From positions 1 through 41,631 of the forward strand of contig NYZC01000355.1 of the NCBI GenBank assembly GCA_002686995.1: a stretch of DNA of 41,631 nucleotides, given 5' to 3'. How positions within the stretch are numbered: position 1 is the stretch's first letter; each line of letters starts with the position of its first letter. Under the pieces are notes generated by a model. That model saw nothing but the letters and a program-made list of their open reading frames with translations. It was not told where the DNA came from and ran no database searches. The DNA is from Phycisphaeraceae bacterium. GTDB taxonomy: Bacteria; Planctomycetota; Phycisphaerae; Phycisphaerales; Phycisphaeraceae. Positions 32,227 through 40,834 of this stretch are shown in pieces. A program made the translations under genes and the position numbers.

Positions 32227-33276
32227 ATGCCCACGCTCGACGCCAATTCACTTCGCACGCTCGCATGCGACGTCTACCGCGCCGCCGGAACGCCCGAGCC
32301 GATCGCCCGGATCGTGAGCGCCTACCAGGTGGACACCAACCTGTACGGTCACGATTCGCACGGCTGCGTGTCGATTCCGCGCTTCGTTCGCGACATTGAA
32401 ACCGGCAAGATCGTGCCGGACGCGGAGCCGGACGTCGTACGGAACGACGGCCCGACGGCCCTTCTGAACGGCAACCGAAGCTTCGGGCAGTACAGCGCTT
32501 CGCTTGCGGTGCGGCGCGCGATCGACGCCGGCCGCCGGTTCGGGCTCGGCGCCGTCGGGATCACCAACTGCAATCACGTCGGCGCGCTCTGGGGTTACAT
32601 GAAGTCCGTGGTGGACGAGCACATGGTCGGGATCATCGCCTGCAGCGCGGGCCCGCGCGGCGGCTCGATGGTGCCGTTCGGCGGAATGAAGCCCGTGCTG
32701 GCCGGCAACCCGATCGGCTTCGGCGTACCCGGCGGCTCGCGCCCGCCGATGATCACCGACATGTCGACCGCCGTGGCCGCCGGCGGCAAGGTGCTCATGG
32801 CTTTGCAGAGCGGAGAGAAGATCCCCGATCACTGGGTGCTCGACGCCGAAGGCCGCCCCACGACCGATCCGGCAAGCTTCATGACGCAGGATCTGCAGAT
32901 CATCGGGGCCATGCGGCCGTTCGGCGGCCACAAGGGCTACGCGCTGGCCATCCTCGCGGAGGTGCTCGGCGCCGTGCTCACCGGTTACGGCGCCGCCTAC
33001 AAGGACGACTACATCGAAGGTAACGGCACGTTCGTCATCACCATCGACGTCGCCCGCTTCACCGACGTCGAAACATTTCGCGACGAGGTGGACCGATTCT
33101 TCGCCGCGATCAAGTCAGTCCCGTGCGATGACAAGACCGACGAGATCCTGATCCCCGGCGAAATGGAGATGCGCTCGTTCGAGCAGCGCTGCCGCGAAGG
33201 GATTCCGATTCCGGACGGAACCTGGCAGACGATCGTGGAGGCGGCGGAATCGGTGGGCGTGAAGGCTGCAGTTTGA
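32227..33276 (+). CDS. LDH2-family malate/L-lactate dehydrogenase-like oxidoreductase
   Basis: A 349-residue NAD(P)-dependent dehydrogenase of the LDH2/MDHG2 family, which has its own fold unrelated to Rossmann lactate dehydrogenases. Visible motifs: LYGHDSHGCVSIPRF (39-53), NGNRSFGQYSASLAV (81-95), NCNHVGALWGYM (114-125, catalytic His117) and AGNPIGFGVP then the MITDMSTAVAAGGKV strand. AGGAA lies eight bases before the ATG. Relatives reduce or oxidise malate, lactate, ureidoglycolate, sulfolactate and similar 2-hydroxy acids; this sequence does not decide which. It follows the plus-strand run with the MFS carrier, so it may oxidise an imported hydroxy acid. It is somewhat shorter after strand DMSTAVAAGGKVLMAL than some relatives, which carry a longer GKV..A loop. 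Confidence 0.9.
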   Translation: MPTLDANSLRTLACDVYRAAGTPEPIARIVSAYQVDTNLYGHDSHGCVSIPRFVRDIETGKIVPDAEPDVVRNDGPTALLNGNRSFGQYSASLAVRRAIDAGRRFGLGAVGITNCNHVGALWGYMKSVVDEHMVGIIACSAGPRGGSMVPFGGMKPVLAGNPIGFGVPGGSRPPMITDMSTAVAAGGKVLMALQSGEKIPDHWVLDAEGRPTTDPASFMTQDLQIIGAMRPFGGHKGYALAILAEVLGAVLTGYGAAYKDDYIEGNGTFVITIDVARFTDVETFRDEVDRFFAAIKSVPCDDKTDEILIPGEMEMRSFEQRCREGIPIPDGTWQTIVEAAESVGVKAAV

Positions 33277-33298
33277 GATGAGCAATTCGAAGGGAATA

Positions 33299-33432
33299 GC
33301 CACGAAAAGCCACGAAAAGCGGAAACATACGATCCCGACTTTCTGAACCGACAGTGGATCGGCGGATTCGCCGGCGCGACCCGCGAATTCTTCGTTCCTT
33401 TTTTGTGGCTTTTCGTGGCTTTTGGTGGCTTT
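33299..33432. repeat. Inverted-repeat element with 10-bp subrepeats
   Basis: The left arm has CCACGAAAAG twice in tandem (33300-33319). The right arm, about 80 bases on, has the complement as TTTTGTGGC, TTTTCGTGGC and TTTTGGTGGC in tandem (33401-33430). The arms can pair into one long hairpin. The gap between genes (33277-33512) contains nothing coding besides this and the heptamer stretch after it; it is MITE-like in size. Confidence 0.8.
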
Positions 33433-33460
33433 GAACCCGCGTCCGACCGGTTACACCCTT

Positions 33461-33502
33461 TTGAACTTCAAATCTGCTTGGGATTCGGGATTTCGAGTTT
33501 CC
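33461..33502. repeat. Degenerate heptamer stretch
   Basis: Units TTGAACT, TCAAATC, TGCTTGG, GATTCGG, GATTTCG and AGTTTCC show a loose 7-bp period and are AT-richer than the flanks. It resembles the arrays at 8867 and 40846 on the other strand. Lower confidence because the units are diverged. Confidence 0.4.
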
Positions 33503-33512
33503 GCGCCCTGCC

Positions 33513-34742
33513 TCACGATCTGGCAAACCACTTCTCTCCTGTCCGCAACGGAAACATCGCCGTCTCCTCCCGGCTCGGGTCGAACCACACCCACTGCGGT
33601 TCCAGGTACGCGACGCTTCCGTGATGACCGGGCGCGACCGAAGGATCCGTCATGAAATCCATGCGCCGCCAGACGCTGATAAGACGGCAGCAGTCGCCCG
33701 AGCGGATGAGCCTGCGGTATGCCTCCACGACGCGGGCGGGCTTCGTCGGCAGGCCGCGCCCGGCCCGCACGCAATCCTTCATCGACGCGCCGTCACCGAT
33801 CCGCTGCGCGACGTCGACGGCCGACAGCGGCCGATCGTCCTCATAGTGAAGGTCAAAGTTCGCATCGTGGAGGATCCACCTGCCCTGCTCCTGGTCGAGC
33901 ACTTCGCAGAGGAAGTGGCCGTCGTTCGAACCGATCGCCCTGGTGACCGCGATGCAGCGAGCGCGGAAGCCCAGCGCGGTCGCCAGGCTTGCGAACACCA
34001 CGCCGAAGTGCACGCACATCGCCACCTTGCCGCGCCCGGAGTGCCCGCGGTCGCGGCGCGCCCAGTCCAGGATCGTCGGCGCGTCCCAGGGGCAGTACGG
34101 CGGACCGAACGGGTCGTGCGACCAGCGCGTCGCCACCCAGGTGCGCAGCGCGAGCAGTCGGCGCCACGGATCCGACGATCGCGTGACGGACCTCGGGATC
34201 ATTCGGCGCAGTTCGGCCAGCTTCGGATGCTTCGGGTCGGGGTATACGACCTTCCCGGGAGCAGGGTCGTGCAGTGCGGCGCTTCGGCTTCGCAGGCGCA
34301 CGACGTACTCGCCGGTCAATGCGCCGTAGAGTCCCATGCAGTCATTTTGCCATGATTCGCCGCCATCGAAGCTGATGGCGCTGCCCGATCGACCGGCTCG
34401 TCCGGCAATGCCCAGCTTCCACGCGTTCATCGCGGGCGTGTCGCACTCGAAATCGAACTGGTTCGCGCCCGCACGGAGTCGTCCCTTCCCGACTCGCAGT
34501 CGATGCCACGACAGGTTCGGCGGACTGCCGGTAATTCTTCCGAGCGCGCGACCGTTGAGCCGAACCCGCAGCGGGACGCCGCCGCCTCCGTCGTAGGGAG
34601 CGGCGATGAACCAGAGATCCGCGCCGGCACCGGCCGCCGAAGCCGGGAGCACGAACGTCTTCCTGGCTCGGCGCCAGCGCGTGAGATCCTCGTTGTGATC
34701 CTTGAGGATCCGTCCGTCGTCATTGAGAAAGAGCCTGCTCAT
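33513..34742 (-). CDS. Transglutaminase-like superfamily protein
   Basis: The ATG at 34742, eight bases after the stop of the preceding gene, gives 409 residues; an ATG at 34772 would overlap that gene by 22 bases. Longer frames are antisense extensions and rejected. An N-terminal half with a beta-rich look (PYDGGGGVPLRVRLNGR, ISFDGGESW) is followed by a transglutaminase core: Cys243 in KVAMCVHFG, His276 in NDGHFLCEVL and Asp293 in WILHDANFD, the Cys-His-Asp triad of the fold. No signal peptide is seen. Such proteins act as proteases, peptidases or amidases; which one applies here is unknown. Adjacent to the acetyltransferase gene on the same strand, probably one transcription unit. Confidence 0.72.
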   Translation of the reverse strand: MSRLFLNDDGRILKDHNEDLTRWRRARKTFVLPASAAGAGADLWFIAAPYDGGGGVPLRVRLNGRALGRITGSPPNLSWHRLRVGKGRLRAGANQFDFECDTPAMNAWKLGIAGRAGRSGSAISFDGGESWQNDCMGLYGALTGEYVVRLRSRSAALHDPAPGKVVYPDPKHPKLAELRRMIPRSVTRSSDPWRRLLALRTWVATRWSHDPFGPPYCPWDAPTILDWARRDRGHSGRGKVAMCVHFGVVFASLATALGFRARCIAVTRAIGSNDGHFLCEVLDQEQGRWILHDANFDLHYEDDRPLSAVDVAQRIGDGASMKDCVRAGRGLPTKPARVVEAYRRLIRSGDCCRLISVWRRMDFMTDPSVAPGHHGSVAYLEPQWVWFDPSREETAMFPLRTGEKWFARS

Positions 34743-34750
34743 CTCGAACG

Positions 34751-35902
34751 TCAGACGTGCTCGAGCGGCCATTCGTAGAACACCAGCGGCAGTCGATCGG
34801 CGGCGAACTCGTCGATGCGTTCCGGCCCGAACAGCAGCTTCGCAAGGCGCGGCCGATCGACCGTGACCGTGGCGCCGCCCCGCGTAAGCGTGTAGAGGCC
34901 GTCCGCTTCCGCCAGGTCGACGTCGTCCAGGCCGAACGCGTCGAGGATGCCTCGCGGATCGACGACGTAGAGCATTCCCCAGTACTCGCGATTGACCGGA
35001 AGCGATCTCGGCCGAAGCCCCTCGATGAAGCCGTGGCCCGCTCGCGGCGCGATCACGCCCATGATCTCGCTGAGGGGCACCCGCGTCTTCGCGTCGATCT
35101 CGATGTCGCCCGTCCGACGGCGGGCCTCTGCCAGGAACCACGCCCGCAGCAGCCCGGCGACCAGGTCGGCCGAACCGCCCCACTCCGTGATCGACCCGCC
35201 GCGATCGATGAGGTACGACACCGGATCGGATCCGCGACGCGCCACGACGATCCGCGGCCCCGCGGCGACGTCCGGATCGCTGCCCGAGCCCAGCAGCGTG
35301 CGCATGAGACCGGCGGTGCGCACGCCGCCGAGTCGATCGGCCCGGCGGAGGGCGACGACCGCGTCCAGTACATCGTCGTCGAATGGATCGTCGTGACAGG
35401 CGTACGTCACGTCACCCGGCAGCGGCGCGAACATCTCGACGTTCGAATGATTGAGCTGGATGTCGTACTGGACGGCCGCGTTCTCCCAGCCGAGGCGACG
35501 GTACCACTTCGCGATGTTCGTCGTGAGCCGCCCGACGTGACAGCCGAGCTCGGCCATCCGCGCCTGCGCGCCGCGCATCACCGTGGTGGCGAGGCCCCGG
35601 CCGCGATAGCCGGTGCGCGTCGCGAGACAGTTGATCCCGCCGACGCTCAGTCGCGCCGCCCCGACCTCGATCTCGTTGACCCAGATCGCCACCGTGGCCA
35701 CGACCAGCGCACCGTCCGTCACAACGACGATGTTTTCGAGGTTGTCATCGTTGTAGATGAAGGGATAGTCGACCGCGATCGACGGCGCGTGCCCCTGTTC
35801 GACGCGCATGACCTCGTCGGCAAGGTTGAGCACGCCGTCCAGCTCGCCCGGCCGCGCCGGGCGCGGTCCGTCCAGGTCCTTGTTCGTCCGGGTGCCGCTC
35901 AT
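34751..35902 (-). CDS. GNAT acetyltransferase with Eis-like architecture
   Basis: A 383-residue protein when started at the ATG at 35902, which has AAGG upstream; an in-frame start at 36064 runs through the intergenic region and is rejected. The N-terminal GNAT module has LADEVMRVEQGH, VATVAIWVNEIEVG and the acetyl-CoA loop TRTGYRGRGLATTVM followed by MAELGCHVGRLTTN and WYRRLGWE. A second acyltransferase-like module and a C-terminal sterol-carrier-like part (VDPRGILDAF, YTLTRGGATVTVDRPRLAKLLFG) follow, the arrangement seen in the Eis family and related two-GNAT proteins. Substrate unknown; Eis itself acetylates aminoglycosides and proteins, but that cannot be carried over. Followed by the transglutaminase-like gene. 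Confidence 0.75.
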   Translation of the reverse strand: MSGTRTNKDLDGPRPARPGELDGVLNLADEVMRVEQGHAPSIAVDYPFIYNDDNLENIVVVTDGALVVATVAIWVNEIEVGAARLSVGGINCLATRTGYRGRGLATTVMRGAQARMAELGCHVGRLTTNIAKWYRRLGWENAAVQYDIQLNHSNVEMFAPLPGDVTYACHDDPFDDDVLDAVVALRRADRLGGVRTAGLMRTLLGSGSDPDVAAGPRIVVARRGSDPVSYLIDRGGSITEWGGSADLVAGLLRAWFLAEARRRTGDIEIDAKTRVPLSEIMGVIAPRAGHGFIEGLRPRSLPVNREYWGMLYVVDPRGILDAFGLDDVDLAEADGLYTLTRGGATVTVDRPRLAKLLFGPERIDEFAADRLPLVFYEWPLEHV

Positions 35903-35968
35903 GGTGAAGAACCTTATCGGGGATCGAGTGCCCAGAGCATAGCGACCGCCGGCGCGAACGTGGCGCAC

Positions 35969-36006
35969 CTGGCGAACCGGAGGCGTCAGCCCGGGCGTCG
36001 AATGGC
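35969..36006. repeat. REP-like element, short copy
   Basis: CTGGCGAACCGG, AGGCGTCAGCCCGGG and CGTCGAATGGC match the right half of the element at 41451-41534 in the same orientation. It lies in the 185-bp divergent gap between the acetyltransferase and the small membrane protein. Confidence 0.65.
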
Positions 36007-36087
36007 GCCGGAAGTAACGACTGGTCGAACCGTGTCCACGGCCGGTCCCGGGACAAGACGACATCGCGTCGAGCCGATGACGGACAC

Positions 36088-36693
36088 ATGAGCACGACTC
36101 TCAAGCTGACGTCCGGATCCGATACCGCCGCGGCACCGTCCGAGCCGCTGATCCTCAACCACCGCGGCATGGTCCGGTATTTCGTCGGCGCCGTCGCCAT
36201 GCTGGTAGGTCCCCCCTTCACCGTGATCGGAACGGGCGCTACGTATCACCTGTTCACCGGCCGCTTCGAAGGGCCGTGGCTCATGCCACCCGTCTTCGCC
36301 CTCGCAGGTCTGGGGGTCATCGCGCTGGGGATCGTGATGCTTTTCGGACACAGGACGATCGTGATCGATCCATCCGAACGATCCGTCACCTCGACCTGGA
36401 CCTGTCTCGCCCACCGCAGCCGCCGTACGTTCGCGTTCGACCACTTCGACATGGTCGGCGTGGCTTCGATTCGCAGTAGCGCAGCCGAGTACGGAACCAC
36501 TTCGACGAGCTACGCAATCGAGCTTCGCGGCGAGACGGATCTCACGCTGCCATGGTGTTCGGAGGACCTGGGTCGGGCCCTCGCCAAAGCGTGCGAGGTC
36601 GCGCATGTGATGAAGCTGCGGGTCGACGAGCATCCGCGAACGACGACCGCCGGCCTGTTGCGATGGCTCGAAGGCGGCTACCGGAGCCATTAA
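36088..36693 (+). CDS. Membrane protein of unknown function
   Basis: A 201-residue protein I do not recognise. Two membrane helices (about VRYFVGAVAMLVGPPFTVIG, residues 29-48, and PPVFALAGLGVIALGIVMLF, 67-86) are followed by a soluble domain with a beta-strand start (RTIVIDPSERSVTSTWT) that has the look of a PH-like or DUF3592-type C-terminal domain. No good ribosome-binding site is seen before the ATG. Its TAA overlaps the TAA of the convergent PLP-enzyme gene: both stops lie within the shared 36690-36693 TTAA. Codon pattern matches neighbours. Function unknown. Confidence 0.6.
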   Translation: MSTTLKLTSGSDTAAAPSEPLILNHRGMVRYFVGAVAMLVGPPFTVIGTGATYHLFTGRFEGPWLMPPVFALAGLGVIALGIVMLFGHRTIVIDPSERSVTSTWTCLAHRSRRTFAFDHFDMVGVASIRSSAAEYGTTSTSYAIELRGETDLTLPWCSEDLGRALAKACEVAHVMKLRVDEHPRTTTAGLLRWLEGGYRSH

Positions 36694-38513
36694 ACTGAAT
36701 CTAACGATTGCCGCGTTCTCGCCTCGATGTATCGGCGATGCGTTTCGACGTAGCAGTGCCGGATCATCTCGCGCGTCTCGTCGTCCGGCATGAAGCCTTC
36801 GGCGAAGCCGGGCACCGCCGGTTCGATCGCGAGACGCGCCGCGTCGATGAAGTGGCGCACCAGGTCGATCGGGTCCTCGTTGCCGACCGCGAAGCGGATG
36901 GTCGTCGGCTCGATGCCCGCATTGCGCAGGGCCTTGTCGTCCAGCTCGGAATGGGTCGTGAGCGCCGGGCAGCTCACGATCGTGTTCGGCTGACCGAGGC
37001 TGATCATGTGGCCGAACGTCGGCTCCAGGCAGTCGAAGAACCGATGAAACGCCTCACGGGGCACGCCGTCCATGTGAATCGTGAACAGCGGCGCGGGCAG
37101 ACCGAGGTGCATCAGGCGCTGCCGCAGCGCCGCGTTCTCGTCGGCGTCCAGGCCGTTGCATCGCACGTGGATGTTCGGATGCCGGTCGAGGAACCGCGCG
37201 AGGATCAGCGTGTTGACGCACTTCTCCAGCATGCGAAGCTCGAGTGTGCGCATGCCTGCAAGCACCTCGAACGACGCGTCCGCGCTCAGAAAGGCGCCCT
37301 TGACGTAGTACACGTTCCAGAACATCGTCTGGTCCCATGACACGCCGCCGGCCGATTCCCCCTTCGGAATGAACATGTCCTCGTTGCGACCGATCACGAC
37401 CCCCGCGATCGTCGATCCGGTGCCCGCGAGATCCTTCGTGTAGCTGTGGATGACGAAGTCGGGCCGCTCCTCGACCGCCTCGCGCTGCAGCGGCCGGCTG
37501 AGAAAGGGCGTGGCCACCGTCGCGTCAAGGATCACCCGCAGCCCCTCCGCGTGCGCCGCGCGGCAGATGGCCGGCACGTCCAGCACGTAACCGTGCGGGT
37601 TGCACGGCGACTCCAGGAACACGTAGGTGCGACGGAACGGCTGCGTCGCGGGATCGAGCAGGTCGGCATACTCGTGACGGGCGCGGTGCCAGCACGCGAC
37701 GAACTGCTCCGCCGTCGCGCCGTCGAACGTCTCGACACGGATCGCGAGGTTCGCGGGACGGGCGTACCAGTCGTGAATGAGCTGGTACGACCCACCGTAC
37801 ACGGTGCGGTTCATGATCAGGATGTCGCCGTACCCGAGCACGTGCGACAGCGCGGCATCGATCGCCGCCATGCCGCTGCTGAAGTTCCAGGCCAGGTATT
37901 GATCGGCGTACGGTCCCGCCTCGAGATCGACGATGTGGTTCGCCAGCGACAGCGACGTGGGGTTGAGCAGTCGCGAGTAGATCTCCAGCAGCAGCTCGCG
38001 GCCCTTGAACGCATCCTCGATCCACTCCGCGCAAGCGTAGATGTAGGTCGCCGTCCGCGCGATCACCGGGGTCGCCGAGAAGAGCGCCGTCACGTTGTCG
38101 AAGATCGAGTACGATCCCTTCGAGACGCGCGTCGACCGGCTGTAGTCGAAGCCCTGGTAGCTGCGGCGGAACGGGTTCTGCAGCGAATCGAGGATCTTGG
38201 CGAGCTGGAACGAGAGAAACTTCTTCGCGTTGAAGCGCGCGATGCGATCGGCGCCGCCGATCCGGTCGATCGAGTCGAACGTGAGTCGCCAGAGCTGATC
38301 GACATCGCCCTGGCACGCGTAAAGATGCGTGGCGGCGCGGCACAGCGCCGCTCCGAACGGATCGGCCGGGTCGATGCCGAAATGACGCAGCTGCTCGCGC
38401 GCGAGGGCGTCGGCGTCGCTTGCCTTCGTGGAGTTGCGCAACGGTGACAGGCGGCGCATGGCCTCTGGCGCCGCGTTGCCCGTCTCCGGTGGCGTGGCCT
38501 GCGAACCGGTCAT
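36690..38513 (-). CDS. Cys/Met-metabolism PLP-dependent enzyme with a long N-terminal extension
   Basis: A 607-residue fold-type I PLP enzyme. The ATG at 38513 has CGGAG six bases upstream; the frame beyond it is antisense to the next gene. The catalytic part shows YSRLLNPT (179-186, the YSRYGNPT equivalent that holds the phosphate), FSSGMAAIDAAL (211-222), ESPCNPHGYVLD, ILDATVATPF and SYTKDLAGTGS with the PLP lysine at 360. It is the cystathionine gamma-synthase/methionine gamma-lyase type. About 130 residues precede the usual start of the family (it would begin around 130-140): a helical domain with QLRHFGIDPADPFG, RIARFNAKKFLSFQLAKIL. I do not recognise it. Reaction (synthase versus lyase) cannot be decided by eye. 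Confidence 0.85.
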   Translation of the reverse strand: MTGSQATPPETGNAAPEAMRRLSPLRNSTKASDADALAREQLRHFGIDPADPFGAALCRAATHLYACQGDVDQLWRLTFDSIDRIGGADRIARFNAKKFLSFQLAKILDSLQNPFRRSYQGFDYSRSTRVSKGSYSIFDNVTALFSATPVIARTATYIYACAEWIEDAFKGRELLLEIYSRLLNPTSLSLANHIVDLEAGPYADQYLAWNFSSGMAAIDAALSHVLGYGDILIMNRTVYGGSYQLIHDWYARPANLAIRVETFDGATAEQFVACWHRARHEYADLLDPATQPFRRTYVFLESPCNPHGYVLDVPAICRAAHAEGLRVILDATVATPFLSRPLQREAVEERPDFVIHSYTKDLAGTGSTIAGVVIGRNEDMFIPKGESAGGVSWDQTMFWNVYYVKGAFLSADASFEVLAGMRTLELRMLEKCVNTLILARFLDRHPNIHVRCNGLDADENAALRQRLMHLGLPAPLFTIHMDGVPREAFHRFFDCLEPTFGHMISLGQPNTIVSCPALTTHSELDDKALRNAGIEPTTIRFAVGNEDPIDLVRHFIDAARLAIEPAVPGFAEGFMPDDETREMIRHCYVETHRRYIEARTRQSLDSV

Positions 38514-38687
38514 GGTGCACTCCGTGATCGGCAGGCTGCATCCTGCACCATGGCAGTGTAACGGCACCTCGGGACAGGTTTCCAACCGTCCTGCGATGCG
38601 GCCCGATCCACCGGAATAATCCCCACACCCCTTGACACTCGCCACCCCAGTCCTGAAACTCTGCCACCACCCAGAAGGAACAAGCAC
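38514..38687. promoter_or_regulatory. Divergent region between the PLP enzyme and the Gfo/Idh/MocA gene
   Basis: The gap is 174 bp and should carry two promoters. CCTTGACACTC at 38629-38639 contains a good TTGACA-like -35 box for the plus strand, but no -10 box at the right distance is clear. The ribosome-binding site AAGGA (38675-38679) precedes the TTG start. Confidence 0.35.
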
Positions 38688-39719
38688 TTGAAGCGATACA
38701 GAAAGGACAGCGACATCCGGGTTGCCGTCATCGGATACGGCGGCGCTTTCAACATGGGCCGGCACCACCTCGAGGCGATGGCACAGGCCGGAATGACGCC
38801 GTCCGCGGTCGTCGAGCTTGACCGGAAGCGCCTCGCGATCGCCGCGACCGACTTCCCGGGCATCGAGCAGTACGACTCCGTCTCCGCGATGCTGCGCCGC
38901 TCGGGCGCCAACCTCGCGGCCATCATCACCCCGCACAACACCCACGCGAAGCTCGCCATCCAGTGCATGCGGGCAGGACGACATATCGTCTGCGAGAAGC
39001 CGTTCGCGGTGACGACGGCGGAGTGTGATCGCATGATCGAGGCCTCCCGTCGGCACCGGGTGGCACTGTCCACGTATCACAACCGCCACTGGGACGGGTG
39101 CGTGCTCCAGGCGCTCGACATCATCCGCAAGGGCACGATCGGCGAAATCGTGCGCGCCGAAGCCGCCATGGGCGGGTATTCGAAGCCCGGTGACTGGTGG
39201 CGCTCGAGCCGCTCGATTTCCGGCGGGATCCTCTACGACTGGGGCGTCCACTTCCTCGAGTACGCCCTGCAGCTGATCGACGACCGGATGGTGGAGGTCA
39301 CGGGATTCGCCCATCACGGATTCTGGGCCCCGAAGACGCCGTGGAAGAAGGACACGATCGAGGACGAGGCGAGCCTCGTGGTCCGCTTCGCGCGCGGAGC
39401 CTGGCTCAAGCTGACGATGACCACCATCGACGCCAGCCCGTCTTCGAACTGGTTCGAGATCACCGGCACGCAGGGCAAGCTCGAGTTCGACCATCAACGG
39501 TGGACGACGACGGTGCCCCGCGGCGCCCGCACCGTGACCACCAGCGGCAGCAATCCGCCCCACCAGTACCAGCGGTTCTACGCCAATATTCGCGACCACC
39601 TCGTGCGCGGCACGCCGCTGATCATCACGCCGCAGTGGGCGCGGCGCCCGATCCACGTGCTCGACCTCGCGGTGCAGAGCGCTCGAAAGGGCAGGGCGAT
39701 GAGGACGAAATACGATTGA
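38688..39719 (+). CDS. Gfo/Idh/MocA-family oxidoreductase
   Basis: A 343-residue NAD(P)-dependent oxidoreductase. A TTG start at 38688 is supported by AAGGA eight bases upstream and by the lack of an upstream ATG. Rossmann domain: VAVIGYGGAFNMGRHHL (12-28), ITPHNTHAKLA, and CEKPFAVT with the catalytic-type Lys in EKPF (103-106). C-terminal domain: GGILYDWGVHFLEYAL (179-194), where Asp184 and His188 match the usual D-x-x-x-H pair, then FEITGTQGKLEF. The family oxidises or reduces sugars, inositols and related compounds; the substrate is not evident. The FAH-family gene follows after 34 bases, so they may form an operon together with the LOG gene. Confidence 0.88.
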   Translation: MKRYRKDSDIRVAVIGYGGAFNMGRHHLEAMAQAGMTPSAVVELDRKRLAIAATDFPGIEQYDSVSAMLRRSGANLAAIITPHNTHAKLAIQCMRAGRHIVCEKPFAVTTAECDRMIEASRRHRVALSTYHNRHWDGCVLQALDIIRKGTIGEIVRAEAAMGGYSKPGDWWRSSRSISGGILYDWGVHFLEYALQLIDDRMVEVTGFAHHGFWAPKTPWKKDTIEDEASLVVRFARGAWLKLTMTTIDASPSSNWFEITGTQGKLEFDHQRWTTTVPRGARTVTTSGSNPPHQYQRFYANIRDHLVRGTPLIITPQWARRPIHVLDLAVQSARKGRAMRTKYD

Positions 39720-39753
39720 CCGTTTCCGTCACCGTTCCAACCGAAGAGTCCCC

Positions 39754-40716
39754 ATGAAACTCACCACCTTCACTCATGATCGTCAGCAGAAGATCGGAGC
39801 GGTCATCGCCGATGAATCGCTCGTCGTCGACCTCGAGGCCGCGGACCGCCGCGCGGCGCGGCGCGAGAAGCGCGAGCGCGCCGACTTTTTCGGCGACATG
39901 CTCGGCTTCTTCGACGCCGGCGGAAAGGCCCTTCGACTCGCGAAGCAGCTCGTGCGCGAGGTCGACGACGGCAAGGCGAAGGCCGACGGCCGGATCACGC
40001 ACCGGCTGCGTTCGGTCCGGATCGGCGCGCCGATGCCGAACCCGAGAAAGATCTTCTGCCTCGCCGGCAACTTCGCGGACCACGTGGCCGAGTCCGTCGC
40101 GAAGCTCGGCGTGAAACGTCCGACGCCGCGCGTCTTCATGAAGCCGCCGTCGAACACCGTCATCGCGCCCGGCAGTCCGATCCTTCTGCCGCCGGTCACC
40201 AACGCGATCGACTGGGAGGGGGAGCTGGCGGTCGTGATGGGCCGCAAGGCCAAGGGCGTGAAGGCGAAGCAGGCCCTGCGGTACGTGGGCGGCTACACGA
40301 TCATGAACGACGTCTCCGAGCGGAAGCTCAACCTGAAGCGGCGGAAGGCGTACGCGGCGTTCGACGAGTTCTTCGACTGGCTGAACGGCAAGTGGCTGGA
40401 CTCCTTCGCGCCGCAGGGTCCGTGGATCGTGACGTCCGACGAGATCCGCGATCCGCAGACGCTCGACATCAGCACCTACGTCAACGGCGATCGCAAGCAG
40501 CACAACAACACCCGGCAGATGCTCAGCACGGTCGCCCGGACGATCGAGTACATCTCGGAGATCATCACTCTCGAGCCCGGAGACCTCATCAGCACCGGCA
40601 CGATCTCCGGCGTCGGCGCCGCCAGCGGCACGTTCATGAAGCCGGGCGACAAGGTCGAGATCCGCATCTCGAGGATCGGCTCGCTGAAGAACCCGGTGCG
40701 CAAATCGGCGAAATAG
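39754..40716 (+). CDS. Fumarylacetoacetate hydrolase (FAH) family protein
   Basis: A 320-residue protein. Core motifs of the family are present: NPRKIFCLAGNFADH (96-110, His110), MKPPSNTV, DWEGELAVVMG with Glu155 and Glu157, and MNDVSER with Asp186; these acidic residues bind the divalent metal. PQGPWIVTSDEI and LISTGTISGVG complete the typical fold. Members hydrolyse or isomerise beta-diketo acids, or decarboxylate oxaloacetate. The first 80 residues form a helical N-terminal region seen in the longer members. Short spacing from the Gfo/Idh/MocA gene suggests shared transcription and a role in the breakdown of an aromatic or sugar-acid intermediate, but that is inference. Confidence 0.9.
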   Translation: MKLTTFTHDRQQKIGAVIADESLVVDLEAADRRAARREKRERADFFGDMLGFFDAGGKALRLAKQLVREVDDGKAKADGRITHRLRSVRIGAPMPNPRKIFCLAGNFADHVAESVAKLGVKRPTPRVFMKPPSNTVIAPGSPILLPPVTNAIDWEGELAVVMGRKAKGVKAKQALRYVGGYTIMNDVSERKLNLKRRKAYAAFDEFFDWLNGKWLDSFAPQGPWIVTSDEIRDPQTLDISTYVNGDRKQHNNTRQMLSTVARTIEYISEIITLEPGDLISTGTISGVGAASGTFMKPGDKVEIRISRIGSLKNPVRKSAK

Positions 40717-40743
40717 GAGATTCTGACTTCGAAGTGCTTCAAA

Positions 40744-40788
40744 GCCCCCCCTTTCCAAGAGGGGTTGGGGAGGTTGCGAGCGCAACCC
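40744..40788. repeat. C-run/G-run repeat and GGTTGCG hairpin after the FAH gene
   Basis: CCCCCCCTTTCC, AAGAGGGGTTGGGGAGG is a loose hairpin; GGTTGCG (40772-40778) and CGCAACC (40781-40787) pair perfectly around AG. GCGCAACCCGC is shared with the sequence following the hairpin at 13526. No T-tract, so it is not clearly a terminator. Confidence 0.55.
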
Positions 40789-40834
40789 GCGCCCTTTCGA
40801 TTTCTGATTGCGATTCCAGATGGAGCGCGAACGC

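Noticed and set aside
27379..33276. A defined corrinoid methyl-transfer or catabolic gene cluster
   Set aside because: UroD-like genes are present but no corrinoid protein, activator or second methyltransferase, so no pathway can be named.
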